Positions 11,113 through 22,134 of a stretch of 64,000 nt of DNA are shown piece after piece; the stretch's first letter is position 1; each line of letters begins with the position of its first letter. Location: contig CM040972.1 in assembly GCA_022985045.1 (NCBI GenBank), forward strand, positions 24,157,683-24,221,682, written 5' to 3'. The notes under the pieces are model-generated. The model had not been told where the DNA came from. It was given only the letters and a program-made list of their open reading frames with translations, and searched no databases. The position numbers and the translations under genes are program-made. This stretch comes from Macadamia tetraphylla (lineage: Eukaryota; Streptophyta; Magnoliopsida; Proteales; Proteaceae).

Positions 11113-11581
11113 GGGAATGGGGAGGTAGGGTAACAAATTTCTCTTTCCTAAAAGAGAGAAACCCACAATTGATTGTGAGATCTTTTGAGACCAAAAGTGC
11201 TAAGGTGGAGGAGAGAGAAGAGAGAAATAAATTTCCTATAATTTTTTTTCCTTTTTTTTTCTAATTTATTTTTCTTCTTTTTCTCTCCCTAGGGACGATT
11301 TTTTCCTTCTTGCTTTATGTGATTTGGACAATCTTTTGGTGGATGATGATGTGGAGAGAGAGAAGATTTGGACAATCTTTGTTTCTCCCTTTTTCTCTTT
11401 CCTTTTTTTTTTCTTCTCTTCTTGCTTCCACGATTTTCCTTTCCTTTTTTTTTTTCTTTTTCTTCTCTTCTTGCTTCCACGATTTTCCTTGCTTCTAATT
11501 TGATGTGGAAATCTCTTCCATGCCCTTAGTGCTTTAAGTGAGTGAAAAGCAGGAAATCTTCGACAAAATCTTCTAAAAAAA

Positions 11582-11673
11582 ACAACCATAAGATTCGAAC
11601 TTGAGACCTCTTGGTGAACAAGAGAATTTTGTACACCATAGCTCACCAACTAAGCTAGGTAGTTGTTGTTACC
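11582..11673 (-). repeat. tRNA-like (SINE-like) segment in the Athila-A LTR
   Basis: On the minus strand TAGCTTAGTTGG (11657-11646) fits the pol III A box and AGTTCGAATCT (11600-11590) fits the B box, with 45 bases between them. Spacing and GGTCTC before the B box resemble a tRNA or tRNA-derived SINE. A run of A on the plus strand (T on the sense strand) follows. I see no clear acceptor-stem pairing, so this is not called a functional tRNA. Confidence 0.55.
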
Positions 11674-12078
11674 AAAAAAAAAATCTTTAATCACTTAAGG
11701 ATGTGGTCCATCGATCCTTGTTGGCATTTGGAGTATTCCTTGTACCTCTGGGACAATTGCAAACGGGCTGGTTCTCGATCTCGGTTCGCTCGATCCATTA
11801 TTTTTTTTCTAACCCAAAAGAATAATCATTTGTACGGTGACCAAACGAATGTGTACTTTTAATTGAACACGCCCATCTTGCTCGAATTTCGCCTCTTCGC
11901 AACCATGAAAAGAAATAGGACCTCTTTACGGTAAAATTGAAGATATAGCGCCGATAGTCCTTAAGGCCTTGAAAATAAAAAACCCGCAAAAAGAGAGTAA
12001 AACCCAAGGTAGTTCCATTCTAAATATGTAAAATGCATGTTTTACTACCCTAGATTTCACACATAAATGTGCTCATCG

Positions 12079-12093
12079 AATTCCCCACACTTA
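12079..12093 (-). other. Polypurine tract of Athila-A
   Basis: TAAGTGTGGGGAATT on the minus strand lies directly before the LTR start. This is the typical Athila-type 3' PPT. Confidence 0.85.
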
Positions 12094-13248
12094 GACTTTG
12101 CTAGTCCTCGAGCAAAACAAAAAGAAAAAGAATAAAAAAAAAAAAAAAAAAAAAAAAACTAACTCACTTTCAGAGAATCACGGTTGCACTTAGCATGTGC
12201 AACAAGCCTTTAAACCCCTAGGTCACCCCTAGTGGACGAGTTGTGTCTCGTGGGTGTTTGCAAGTGAATATACACCCAAAATTCAGAATAAACAAATCCC
12301 AACTTTGGCTAAAGGTAAGGCTCATACCGATCCGAGCAAAGATAATTTCTCTTACAAGGACCCCACACTTGAACTTTTATTACCCTTTATCAATTCCTGC
12401 ACTAGCATATTTCTTAATTTGGAACTCACCTCGCCTCTTCCAAAACATCCTTATCTTAAGGCAAAACCACTTGTGAAGAAATAGGGAACCAATGACTAAG
12501 CTGGAGTGTTTTTGACCAAACATGTTACCAAGCAATAATGACATTTGCACATTTTTTTCTTTTTTTTTTTAGAATAATAAACTCTATTCTACTCCACTAC
12601 TTTTGGCTTGAATGACATGGTGGAGCAAACACTGACACCTAAGTTACTATGTAGCTTCGCTTGCATATGCCCACAAAGGTAGTGATGATAGAGTTATTCA
12701 AGTTTCTTCCCAAGGAATTTCGATCAAGACACCACGCCTCGAGGCGCAATGCCCTGCCTAGTTCCAAGGGAATCAACTCTTATTCTTCTTTATACCACAT
12801 TTCATTTCATTTAAAATTGTGCATTTATCAACTCATGCCAAATTAAAAAGAAGGTCTCAACTCCAAATCAAAAGTACAAGGAACCCACTGACTTACATAT
12901 GGTCCATCACCATAAAACATGGGTCTCTTATTTTCAAAAGAAAGTCCCATCTCAAGACACATGCTTGTTTCTTTCTTCTCAACAGGTTTTTATACGCTCA
13001 AAATGGGTACCTTAATCAAAACTTTTATTTTCATACATCAAGCAACCGAATGGTATGATCATTAGCCAAAATCCAAAGTAGGACTTCATCCTTAGCAAGC
13101 TCAAAAATAAAAAGAAAAACAAACAAAATAAAGTGAAAAAAAAAAAACAAAAACTGTTTCCTCCCCACACTTAAGTCATGCAATGTCCTCAATGCATGGA
13201 AATAATTAAAAGCAAAGACAATGCAAGGGGGTCATACCTGGTTAAAAG
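12094..13248 (-). other. Athila-A 3' untranslated region with a second PPT-like tract
   Basis: About 1.1 kb without a credible ORF, containing a run of about 30 A on the plus strand near 12130-12158. At 13158-13174 the minus strand reads TTAAGTGTGGGGAGGAA, a near copy of the terminal PPT, placed right after integrase. Confidence 0.6.
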
Positions 13249-14420
13249 TTAGTCATCAGTGTAAAGAGGTTCATGGAAATCCATGACCTCTTCACTACTA
13301 GTATTAGGAAACTCGAGGAATGGCTTCAAACGCTGACCATTAACCTTCGAAATTACCTCTGTTCCTGGATTCAAAATCTCCACAGCCCCATGGGGATATA
13401 CATTATGGACAATAAACGGGCCATCCCATCGGGATCTAAGTTTACCAGGAAAAAGATGCAATCAAGAGTTGTACAATAAGACCTTATCACCAATTGCAAA
13501 AGATTTATGCAGAATGTGTTTATCATGGAAAGCTTTGGTCTTTTCCTTGTAAATCTTAGAACTTTCATAGGCATCATTCCTAAGTTCCTCCAACTCAGAT
13601 AGTTGAGCCTACGTGAATTCTCGATCGACAAATCAAAGTTAAGCTTTTAATGGCCCAAAAGGCCTTATGCTCCAACTCAACTGTAAGTGACAAGCTTTCC
13701 CATATATCAACGGTAGGGAGACGCCAAGGTCAGTCTTGAATGCAGTCCGATGGGCCCACAAGGCATCAATGAGCTTAAGGGACCAATCTCACGTTGGGAT
13801 TAACAGCTTTCCAAGATTTGTTTAATCGCCTATTAGACACCTCCACTTGGCCACTAGTTTGGGGGTGATAAGGGTAGATAACTTATGGGTGATCCCATAC
13901 TTTTTCATTAGGGCCTCAAAAGGCCGATCAAAAAATGAGTACCCCTATCACTAATTATTGCACGTGGTACACCAAAGCGGAAAAATGTTCTCTTTGAGAA
14001 ATCGGACCACCACTTTGTGGTCATTAGATTTACAAGGTATGGCCTCTATCCATTTAGAAACATAATCAACGGCCAAAAGTATGTACAAATTCTCAAAGGA
14101 ATTAGGAATGGTCCCATAAAATCGATGCCCCAAACATCAAAGATCTCAACTACCAAAATAGGGTTGAGGGGCATCATGTTCCTTTTATTGATACCCAAAG
14201 ATCGGCAGTGTGGCAAGCCTTGCAAAAATCAAAAGCATCTCTAAAAGAGTGGCCAATAAAACCGCATTGGAGAACCTTGCGCAGTCTTCTTAGGTCCAAA
14301 GTGTCCACCACATGCATGATCATGACAAAAAAGAGAATGGAATGTTGCTCATGATCAGAACACATCGTCGGATAATCTGATCCGACATATCTTAAACAAA
14401 TAAGGATCATCCTAAAAAGT
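13249..14420 (-). pseudogene. Athila-A integrase
   Basis: From 14420 downward come remnants of the zinc-binding module (FRDAFDFCKAC), then the core: WGIDFMGPF-like sequence with the first Asp near 14125, ISDRGTHF with the second Asp near 13945, and SGQVEVSNR with the Glu near 13840. All three catalytic residues can be read, though in different frames because of small deletions. The C-terminal part, 13461-13249, reads KLRSRWDGPFIVHNVYPHGA and ends in KVNGQRLKPF, which is characteristic of the Athila lineage. Frameshifts near 13490, 13640, 13900 and 14150 break the ORF. Confidence 0.85.
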
Positions 14421-14569
14421 GCTTAACTTGGGAATGAAACCTATACTTATCTTGGGTGGACCAAGGATCCGGAGTCACACCTGAAACTAAGAAGTTGACA
14501 ATGTCAAGAAACCATGGTTCACGGACATTGCAAATAATTGTTCATCCGAAAGTTCTTGTTGATCGAGAA

Positions 14570-15060
14570 TCAACAATAAGGAATTGGGAAGCCGGATAAA
14601 TGGTCTGCAACTAGGTTTTCAACTCCTTTCTTATCCCTAATTTCTAAATCAAACTCTTGCAAAAGTAAAACCCACCTAATGAGATGGGCTTTGGCATCCT
14701 TCTTCTGAACTAGGTATCTGAGGGCAGAATAATCAGTATACACTACCACATGTGAACCAACTAAGTAAGACCGAAACTTTTCTAATGCAAACACAACAGC
14801 TAAAAATTATTTTTCAGTGGTTGTATAATTGAGTTGTGCATCATTTAAGGTCCTACTAGCATAGTAAATGACAGTGGGTAACTTATTAATCCTTTGACCT
14901 AAAACTGCTCCTATGGTAAAATCCGAAGCATCACACATCAGTCCAAAAGGTTCAGTCCAAACAGGTGGTTGAACAATGGGTGCGTTGGTCAACTCCTTCT
15001 TAAGTTGCTTGAAGGATTCTAGGCACTCTTTGGAAAACTCAAAAGTCTGATCTTTGACAA
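14570..15060 (-). pseudogene. Athila-A RNase H
   Basis: RNase H would degrade the RNA of the RNA/DNA hybrid during cDNA synthesis. Segments 14992-14807 and 14794-14570 read FGLMCDASDFTIGAVLGQR, then YYASRTLNDAQLNYTTTEK, then FALEKFRSYLVGSHVVVYTD and HLIRWVLLLQEFDLEIRDKK. The catalytic Asp in CDAS, the Glu in TTEK and the Asp in VYTDY are present. The two segments are out of frame near 14800. Confidence 0.85.
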
Positions 15061-15850
15061 GTAATGAGGTGAGAGGTCGGCTAATCGACTAAAGTTCTTA
15101 ATAAACCTTCAGAGAAGCCCGATGCCCTAGAAAGACCGAACATCCTTAATGATTGAGGAGGTGGTAAATTATCAATTAAATCCACTTTGGCTCTATCTAC
15201 CTTAATTCCTCCTTGGATATTACATGGCCTAAAACAATACCAGATTTAACCATAAAATGACATTTCTCCCAATTCAAAACCAAATTCTTAGATATGCACA
15301 TTTTCAAAACTAGGAAAGATGATGAAGACATTCGTAATAGGAATTCCCATGAATTGAAAAGTCATCCATAAATACTTCTAAGAATTTTTTGACCATGTCA
15401 AAAAATGCTCATCATGCATCGTTAGAACGTAGAGTGGCATTGCAAAGCCCAAAGGGCATACCTGTAAGCAAATGTTCCATATGGGCATGTAAAAGTGGTC
15501 TTATGTTGGTCCTCTAAAGCAATTGGGATTTGGTTATAGCCGAATATCCATCAAGAAAGCAATAGTATTCATGTCCACTAACCTCTCTAATATCCGTCAA
15601 TGAATGGCAATGGAAGTGGCCCTTTCCCAAAGTTACCGATTTAACTTCCTCGTAGTCAATGCACACACGCCATCCTGCTTGGACACGGTAGGGATCAACT
15701 CATTATTGGCATTAGGAACTACACACACCAGACTTTTTAGGCACTACGTGAACTGGCTTACCCATTGGTCGTCGTAAATAGGATAAATTATTCCATGATC
15801 CAAGCACTTTAGGATCTCTTTCTTAATGGCTTCCATCATCCCCGGGGTTA
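15061..15850 (-). pseudogene. Athila-A reverse transcriptase
   Basis: On the minus strand, blocks of the RT palm can be read: the region corresponding to the conserved VPKKGG-type start near 15770, the D-Y stretch near 15650, and the active-site block FMDDFSIHG near 15360-15335, which carries both catalytic Asp residues in the form usual for Athila (FMDDFSVFG). Many single-base indels shift the frame, so no long open frame survives. Confidence 0.75.
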
Positions 15851-16349
15851 GCTCTTCTTTGGGGTTCCATGGATGGTTTGGAATCCTCCATAAGATGTAT
15901 ATGATGTTGCACAATGGAAGGGCTTATACCCTTGATATCAGCCATGGTCCAACCTAGGGCTTCCTTATTATCTTTTAACACTTTAAGTAACTCCTCTTCC
16001 GGCTAGAAGTCAAATTTGAAGAAATTATTACAGAAGAGTCCTGTCAGCCCTAGGAAAGCATATCTCAAATTAGATGGCAACTCCTTAAGATCTAGCTTAG
16101 GGGCTCAACTATGGAAGGTTTGGGAATGGAATTGAAAGGGTCCTAAGGGCTCCACAAGTGTGTGAAGACTCAAGACTTCAAAAGAAATTTTCACTATCAT
16201 CATCCAACTCATCCATACACTCTTGGAATTCGAATCAAAATCAATATCAAAGTTGGTAACTAAATCATCGAAAAATCCGAAAATCCTCAAGCATATTGAT
16301 CTCTTCTTCCATATGTGGTTGCTTGCCAATCCTAAACATGTTAAACTCA

Positions 16350-16720
16350 ACAGTTTTGGTTACCAAAAGATAATCTTAGGAAACCATTCGACAATTGATT
16401 AATGCATTATCGGTAGCCAAGAATGGTCTTCCTAGAATTATTGGGATCTCATCCTTAGTTGAGAAGGGCTTAGTATCTAACACAATGAAATCAACAGGAA
16501 AATAAATTCCCCACCTTTAGTAAGACATCCTCAACCATCCCTTTAGGAATCTTAATGCACTCTATCTCGCCAATCAAGAGTAGTTCCAGGGCTTTCAATT
16601 CTCCTAATCCTAGTTGCTTGTACACATGATAAGGTAAAGATTCACACTTGCGCCAAGGTCAAGTAAGGCATGCTCAATATAGGTGTTGCCTATGACACAA
16701 GATATGGTAGGGCTCCTCGA
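16350..16720 (-). pseudogene. Athila-A aspartic protease
   Basis: Near 16667-16625 the minus strand reads ALLDLGASVNLYLIM, which matches the Athila protease motif ALLDLGASVNLLPYS. The catalytic Asp and the Gly of D-L-G are intact. Frameshifts and stops follow at once. Confidence 0.75.
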
Positions 16721-16908
16721 TCCTTATACTTGGCTGCTATGGGTGAGTAATTATGGAACTAATGTTACCCGCCAAGAACGCCTTTTTGGGCACACTAGTG
16801 ATACGCTTGTGAGTACACAAATCTTTCAAGACTTTGCATAGGTGGGGATCCGGATATGGCATCTAAAAGAGGGATGTTCACTTCTACCTTTTGAAGACTT
16901 CTAAAATT

Positions 16909-18550
16909 TTATCCATGGAAGCGTCTTCTTTTGTGTACCAAACGATTAGGAAATGGGATAGGATGAACATAAGGACTATTAGGGATTTGCCCCTGTTCAG
17001 AAGAATCATTTTTGGTTTCCTCACCCAAATCATCTTTAGTTTCAGAAAAATCTTTAGGTTCATCAGACGAACCTAGAACAAGAGACACACTTATGTCCTC
17101 AATTGAAGAAGAGTTAACAGGAGTAATAGATGGGGAAGATTTAGGAACGCTTTGTAGGTACTCTCTACCACTCCTAAGGGCATAAACAACATTACATTGG
17201 TTAGAGGGCCCTTGTTGAGTCTGACCTTGTACTATATTTAGTGGTGCATTAGTTGGTCCTTGTGAACTAACAGGCTGATGATGCCTAGGGTTAGGCTCGC
17301 TGACTGGTAAAGTTCCTTCTCCTCTCACGCATAATTGAGACAACTTGGGTAAGTTCTCTCGTAAGATTTTGATGGCTTGTCATGAGGAGGACCATATTTT
17401 TTCCAAGTCACTTATTCTACTTGCCTCTCCAAGGTTGGTAAACCTGGGGGTTGCGATAAGATGATAGAAGAGGGCCCTAGGAAAACTCGCCGAGATCCTA
17501 CATTTGATCTAGGAAAAGTATTTTGAGAAAAGATTGTTGTGAAAAGGGGAGGCCTTTGGGGTCCAAAGTTGACCTTGATTATAGAAATTGGAAGGTCCCG
17601 CTTGGTTGCTTTGATTCCAAGAGAAATTTGGGTGATTTCTCCATCCCGGATTGTATGTGTTACTATATGGATTATTCGTATAAGGCATTAACACTATCAT
17701 TAGAAGTGCCCCAGAGGTGTTAGGGCATTCTTCTATGACATGTCCAGGGACGGAACCAAGCACAAATCTTAACCAAATTGATCGATGATGGTTTCTAGGA
17801 ACAATAGCCTCAATCCTCTTGATTAGGCTATCCAAATGGGCTTCCTTGGCTACTATCCCATCCACAAAATATCCTTTTCCTCCTATAGTTCTTTCACTCT
17901 CTTGGGTTGATTCCCACTCACGGGTTTTGTCACTAAGTCAAGTAAAATTCCATGCCTTTCCTTCATCTCAGAAGGATGTGAATCCTCAGGCACATAGACT
18001 CTATCATTTGTTTAGTTGGGTAATCAATACCTCATAAATTATTTGACATAAATGCCATAGGTCTAGGCCATGGTGAGGGCATTCTTGGAGTAGATCCTTG
18101 AATCTCTCCATTAGTTTGGAAAATGACTCACTAGGCTTTTGCCTAAATCAAGGATATCACTTTTAAGCTTATTGGTCTTGTGAGTTGGGAAAACTTCTAA
18201 GGAAGACAATGTGAACTGCTCCCATGAGGTTATGGAATTTGTGGGTAATCCATACAACCACTTCTTAGCTTGGTCTTTCAATGCAAAAGTGATAAACCTA
18301 AGCTTAACAAAGATCATCGTAAAGTCGTTGGATCTTAATTAGAACACATACCTCTTCAAATTCCCTTAGAAATAGGTATGCATCCTCGAGGTCAACCCAT
18401 GGAAGTGGGGCAACATAGTGATGTATTGAGATTTGAGTTCAAAATTATTGCCCGGGCTTGTGGTAGAACTATGCAGAAGGTTGGGCTGTTCTAGGTGTAG
18501 AACCTATCTTTCGTAGATTTAAGTGAAGGGTTTTGCTGTTGGTCTCCCAT
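16909..18550 (-). pseudogene. Athila-A gag and gag/protease linker
   Basis: Gag would form the particle that packages element RNA. A start MGDQQQNPSL is read at 18550-18521, soon followed by a TAG. Segment 18317-18111 has the gag core (TFALKDQAKKWLYGLP, then NSITSWEQFTL). Segment 17865-17509 has the C-terminal NPYSNTYNPGWRNHPNFSW, which is diagnostic of Athila gag. Segment 17343-16909 is the linker with VVYALRSGREY. The nucleic-acid-binding Cys motif between core and C-terminus is damaged. Confidence 0.85.
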
Positions 18551-18995
18551 ATTGAAGGGTTTTAAAGAGAGCAAACGATAGGGTCACTACTTGTTGGATC
18601 ACTTCTTTCTAACCGATTCTTAGTATTACGCACTCACTTAACACTCATGCAATGTAAAAACTACCTACAACTAAAGTAAGACAAGCACAAAAGAATAGAT
18701 AGCAAAACTTTTTTTTTTTTTTATGATTTTTTTATTTATTTTTTATTTATTTTTTATTTTTATTTTTATTTTTTTGCTTTTGGGAGCTTACCGCAGGATC
18801 CGGGTTGCTCAGTCAATTCTCGAGGTACTGCTGTATGAAATCTGCCTTTATCATACCGTGAGGCATGGCGACCTCCACGATACAACTATTATTGCAAGTT
18901 GTTCTTCTGTGAATTCAATAAAAGAAAAGGAAAATATAAAACAAAGCAAACAAAGCACCGATTTACCAAAAGAAAGTGAAAATAACATAGAACTG
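18551..18995 (-). other. Athila-A leader
   Basis: Between PBS and gag. It contains T-rich and A-rich runs near 18710-18775 and no coding region that I can support. Confidence 0.5.
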
Positions 18996-19012
18996 TCCTA
19001 AGAACGGCGCCA
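18996..19012 (-). other. Primer-binding site, tRNA-Asp type (Athila-A)
   Basis: TGGCGCCGTTCTTAGGA on the minus strand starts six bases after the 5' LTR end. The TGGCGCCGTTG-type PBS complementary to tRNA-Asp is usual for Athila elements. Confidence 0.85.
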
Positions 19013-19968
19013 AAAACTTGGTTGAGATTTAAAATGTAACCGCAAGCGTACGGATTAGTGTAGCTACGGGTCGAACACAGGGAGAGCAGCCACTTTATTT
19101 TTTATTTCTTTTAATAATGCGAAAGTGAACTGATTAATGATTGTGATCCAATTCTAATTACCGTCCTAAACATATGTATCTAAAATAACGTCCTAACCAT
19201 TCGTCATCTAAGAATTTAAAGACGCAAGCCACGCAATTAAAATTAAATAAATAAATAACTGAAAATAAACAACCCATGCAATAAAAAAAATAAATAAATA
19301 AAGGAAAAAAAATGCTGAAATAAAAATAAAGTAAAAGAAAGGGAATAAAGCTAGAGAGAGACTCACAAGTAGGTTTCTACTTAGCCCGAGGGATGCATCA
19401 TAATATGAGCTTCCCTACTTGACCAGAGAGTCACTCTTACAAGGGTTTCTCTACTTGGCTTTAGGAAAGGGAGACAATTAAAATAAAAATAATAAATTGA
19501 TGGTTCTATGGCTAGGAGGGGCAAAGCCAACACATACACTAGCCATGAACCTTGGGGGAAAGGGATAGCAATAATGTAACGACTGAAAATAAAAATCCTA
19601 AATTAAGAAAGAAAGGGTAGTCAAAAGAGGGAATGAGAGGGGGGAGAGAAGACTACTGAAGGAGCCTACTTACTTGAATCAATGCTTGAACTTGAAAAAA
19701 ATTGCTCCACGGCTCGTGATCTTGTCACCTAGATCTAAGCCTAGAACAATAACTTAAAAAATTACAACTCAATTGCATAAATCATAAACATAAAAAGGCT
19801 GAATAAAATAAAAGAGTGCTTGCATTAATTGACATAAAAAAACTATTACAAAAGTGATTAAAGCAAAAATAGAGAAGAACTAGAACTAAAGAGAGAGCAA
19901 GAGAAAGAGAGAGCAACTAAAAAAAAACTAGAAGAAGAATGAATTCTCTCCTCCTCTTACATGAGTTG

Positions 19969-19976
19969 TATTTATA
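19969..19976 (-). promoter_or_regulatory. TATA box, Athila-A 5' LTR
   Basis: TATAAATA on the minus strand; it would drive the genomic RNA of Athila-A. Confidence 0.6.
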
Positions 19977-20430
19977 GGAATGGGAGGTAGGGTAACAAAT
20001 TTCTCTTTCCTAAAAGAGAGAAACCCACAATTGATTGTGAGATCTTTTGAGACCAAAAGTGCTAAGGTGGAGGAGAGAGAAGAGAGAAATAAATTTCCTA
20101 TAATTTTTTTCTTATTTTCTTTCCTTTTTTTTCTTCTTTTTCTCTCCTAGGGACGATTTTCTTACTTGCTTTATGTGATTTGGACAATCTTTTGGTGGAT
20201 GATGATGGAGGAGAGAGAAGATTTGGACAATCTTTGTTTCTCCCTTTTTTTCTTTCCTTTTTTTTTTCTTCTCTTGCTTCCACGATTTTCCTTTCCTTTT
20301 TTTTTTTTTTTCTTCTTCTTGCTTCCACGATTTTCCTTGCTTCTAATTTGATGTGGAAATCTCCTCCATGCCCTTAGTGCTTTAAGTGAGTGAAAAGCAG
20401 GAAATCTTCAACAAAATCTTCTAAAAAAAA

Positions 20431-20521
20431 CAACCATAAGATTCGAACTTGAGACCTCTTGGTGAGCAAGAGAATTTTGTACACCATAGCTCACCAACTA
20501 AGCTAGGTAGTTGTTGTTACC
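20431..20521 (-). repeat. tRNA-like segment, 5' LTR copy
   Basis: The A-box-like TAGCTTAGTTGG is at 20505-20494 and the B-box-like AGTTCGAATCT at about 20449-20439. It is nearly identical to the 3' LTR copy, so it was already in the element before this insertion. The diverged Athila-B LTR has different sequence at the equivalent place near 41090-41140. Confidence 0.55.
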
Positions 20522-20928
20522 AAAAAAATCTTTAATCACTTAAGGATGTGGTCCATCGATCCTTGTTGGCATTTGAGTATTCCTTGTACCTCGGGACAAT
20601 TGCAAACGGGCTGGTTCTCGATCTCGTTCGCTTTTGATCCATTATTCTTTTTCTAACCCGAAAAGAATAATCATTTGTACGGGTGACCAAACGAATGTGT
20701 ACTTTTAATTGAACACGTCCATCTTGCTTAGAATTTCGTCCTCTTCGCAACCATGAAAAGAAATAGGACCTCTTTACGTGTAAAATTGAAGATATAGCGC
20801 CCGATAGTCCTTAAGGCCTTGAAAATATAAAACCTGCAAAAAGAGAGTAAAACCCAAGGTAGTTCCATTCTAAATATGTAAAATGCATGTTTTACAATCC
20901 TAGATTTCACACATAAATGTGCTCATCA

Positions 20929-20933
20929 ACAAT
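20929..20933. repeat. Right target-site duplication of Athila-A (ACAAT)
   Basis: Identical to 10146-10150. The interrupted 87-bp unit of Tat-B resumes here in register. Confidence 0.92.
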
Positions 20934-21525
20934 CCTTTTCATGCCACTCCTAGGCCATCGATTGTAGGTATTTGCACCATTCCTGCAAAGGATGTTAGTG
21001 TTCGATTTGGTTCACCAATCCTTTTTCATGCCATTCCTGGGCCATCGATTGTAGGGATTTGTACCATTCCTGCAAAGGATGTTAGTGTCTGATTTAGTTT
21101 AGCAATCATTTTTCATGCCGTTCCCAGGCCATTGGTTGCAGGGATTTGCACCACTCCTGCAAAGAATGTTAGTGTCTCATTTGGTTCGATAATCTTTTTT
21201 CATGTCGTTCCTAGGCCATCGGTTGCAGGGATTCACACCATTCCTGCAAAGGATGTTAGTGTCTGATTTGGTTTGACAATCCTTTTTCATGCCGTTCTTG
21301 GGCCATCGGTTGCAGGGGTTCACACCATTCCTGCAAAGGTTGTTAGTGTCTAATTTGGTTTGGCGATCCTTTTCCATGTCGTTTCCCAGCTATCGGCTGT
21401 AGGGATTTGCACCATTCCTGCAAAGAATGTTAGTGTCTGATTTGGTTGGCAATCCTTTTTCATGCCATTCCCGGCCCCATCACTTGCAGGGATTAGCACC
21501 ATTCCCGCAAAGGATGTTAGCAAAC
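20931..21525 (-). repeat. 87-bp tandem repeat array, right part
   Basis: Units start at 20931, 21017, 21104, 21191, 21278, 21365 and 21451 (periods 86-87), the last one partial. With the left part this makes about eleven units of one array split by Athila-A. Sense-strand open frame 21377-21177 shows the same 29-residue periodicity. Confidence 0.92.
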
Positions 21526-22125
21526 TCATATCTTGATTTTCCTAGGCTGGGTTACTTGAACCAGTTTAGGAAAAATTTTATCTTAGGCTGCTCAGACTGT
21601 GGGACCGGGTGTCTTGATCTTGTCTCCCTAGGTTGGGTCACTCGGATCGGTCTAGGCAAAATTTGGTCTTAGGTCGCTTGGACCATGGGACCAGGTGTCT
21701 TGATCTTAATGAAATTGGGCTACCTGGGGCCAGTTCAATGATTTGTTTATGATCTTTGAAAATTGTTTTTTGATTATTGATTATTTGAAAATATGACCTT
21801 TTGATTCTTGATTCATTGAAAGTTTGACTTTTTGATTCTTGATTCTTTGAAAATTTGACCTTTTGATTCTTTGCTTTTGGGATCTTGATTCTTGAAATTT
21901 GATTTGAATCTTGATTTGGAATTTGATTTGGATCTTGATTTGGAATTTGGATTGACTCTTGATTTGAATTTGGAATTTGGTTTGAATCTTGATTTGGAAT
22001 TTGATTTGAAACTTGATTTGAGTTTGGTTTGAATTTTGAATTTAGTGGGAATTTCCACTGATTTTTTTTTTGAATTTTGAAATTTGAAATTTGGTGGGAA
22101 TTTCCACCTTTTTTTTTTTTTTTGA
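21526..22125 (-). other. Tat-B 3' UTR with short degenerate repeats
   Basis: Two copies of a block with CTAGGCTGGGTTACTTG and GGGACCGGGTGTCTTGATC (about 21540-21715) are followed by low-complexity TTTGATTTGGAATTTGA-type repeats (about 21890-22050). The Asn/Gln/Pro-rich open frame on the minus strand here is a by-product of the repeats. Partly homologous to Tat-C 61010-61300. Confidence 0.6.
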
Positions 22126-22134
22126 ATAAAATGG
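22126..22134 (+). promoter_or_regulatory. TATA-like element of the antisense PMD gene (Tat-B copy)
   Basis: ATAAAATGG followed by a C run lies 300 bp upstream of the ATG at 22434. The same ATAAAATGG plus C run lies 290 bp upstream of the ATG in Tat-C (61001-60993, minus). Conserved position suggests promoter function; this is inferred. Confidence 0.4.

Larger units (their letters stand above)
10151..12078 (-). repeat. 3' LTR of Athila-A
   Basis: 1928 bp, ending on this strand with GTGCTCATCG, where the other copy has GTGCTCATCA. It includes a TATA box, a tRNA-like segment and poly-purine/pyrimidine tracts around 11220-11500. Long Lys/Arg/Glu-rich open frames here (for example 11649-11266) come from simple sequence and are not genes. 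Confidence 0.92.
10151..20928 (-). mobile_element. Athila-A: complete Athila-type Ty3/gypsy element
   Basis: Two very similar LTRs (10151-12078 and 19019-20928) flank a 6.94-kb internal region on the minus strand. Features present are a tRNA-Asp-type PBS, gag, protease, RT, RNase H, integrase and PPT. The five-base target duplication ACAAT is perfect. By eye the LTRs are about 97% identical, the closest pair in the window. No env-like ORF is seen between integrase and the 3' LTR. All coding regions carry stops and frameshifts despite the young LTRs, so it may have been mobilised in trans as a defective copy. Confidence 0.93.
19019..20928 (-). repeat. 5' LTR of Athila-A
   Basis: 1910 bp. On the minus strand it begins TGATGAGCAC and ends CTCAACCA. 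It differs from the 3' LTR mainly by small indels in homopolymer and purine runs. TATAAATA is at 19976-19969. Confidence 0.92.

Noticed and set aside
11266..11649. Lys/Arg/Glu-rich open frame of 127 codons on the minus strand.
   Set aside because: It results from GA/TC simple sequence in the Athila LTR and crosses the tRNA-like segment; the other LTR has a different frame because of indels.
11582..11673. A functional host tRNA gene.
   Set aside because: Box A and B matches exist but no acceptor stem or anticodon arm pairs convincingly, and it is part of a repeated LTR.
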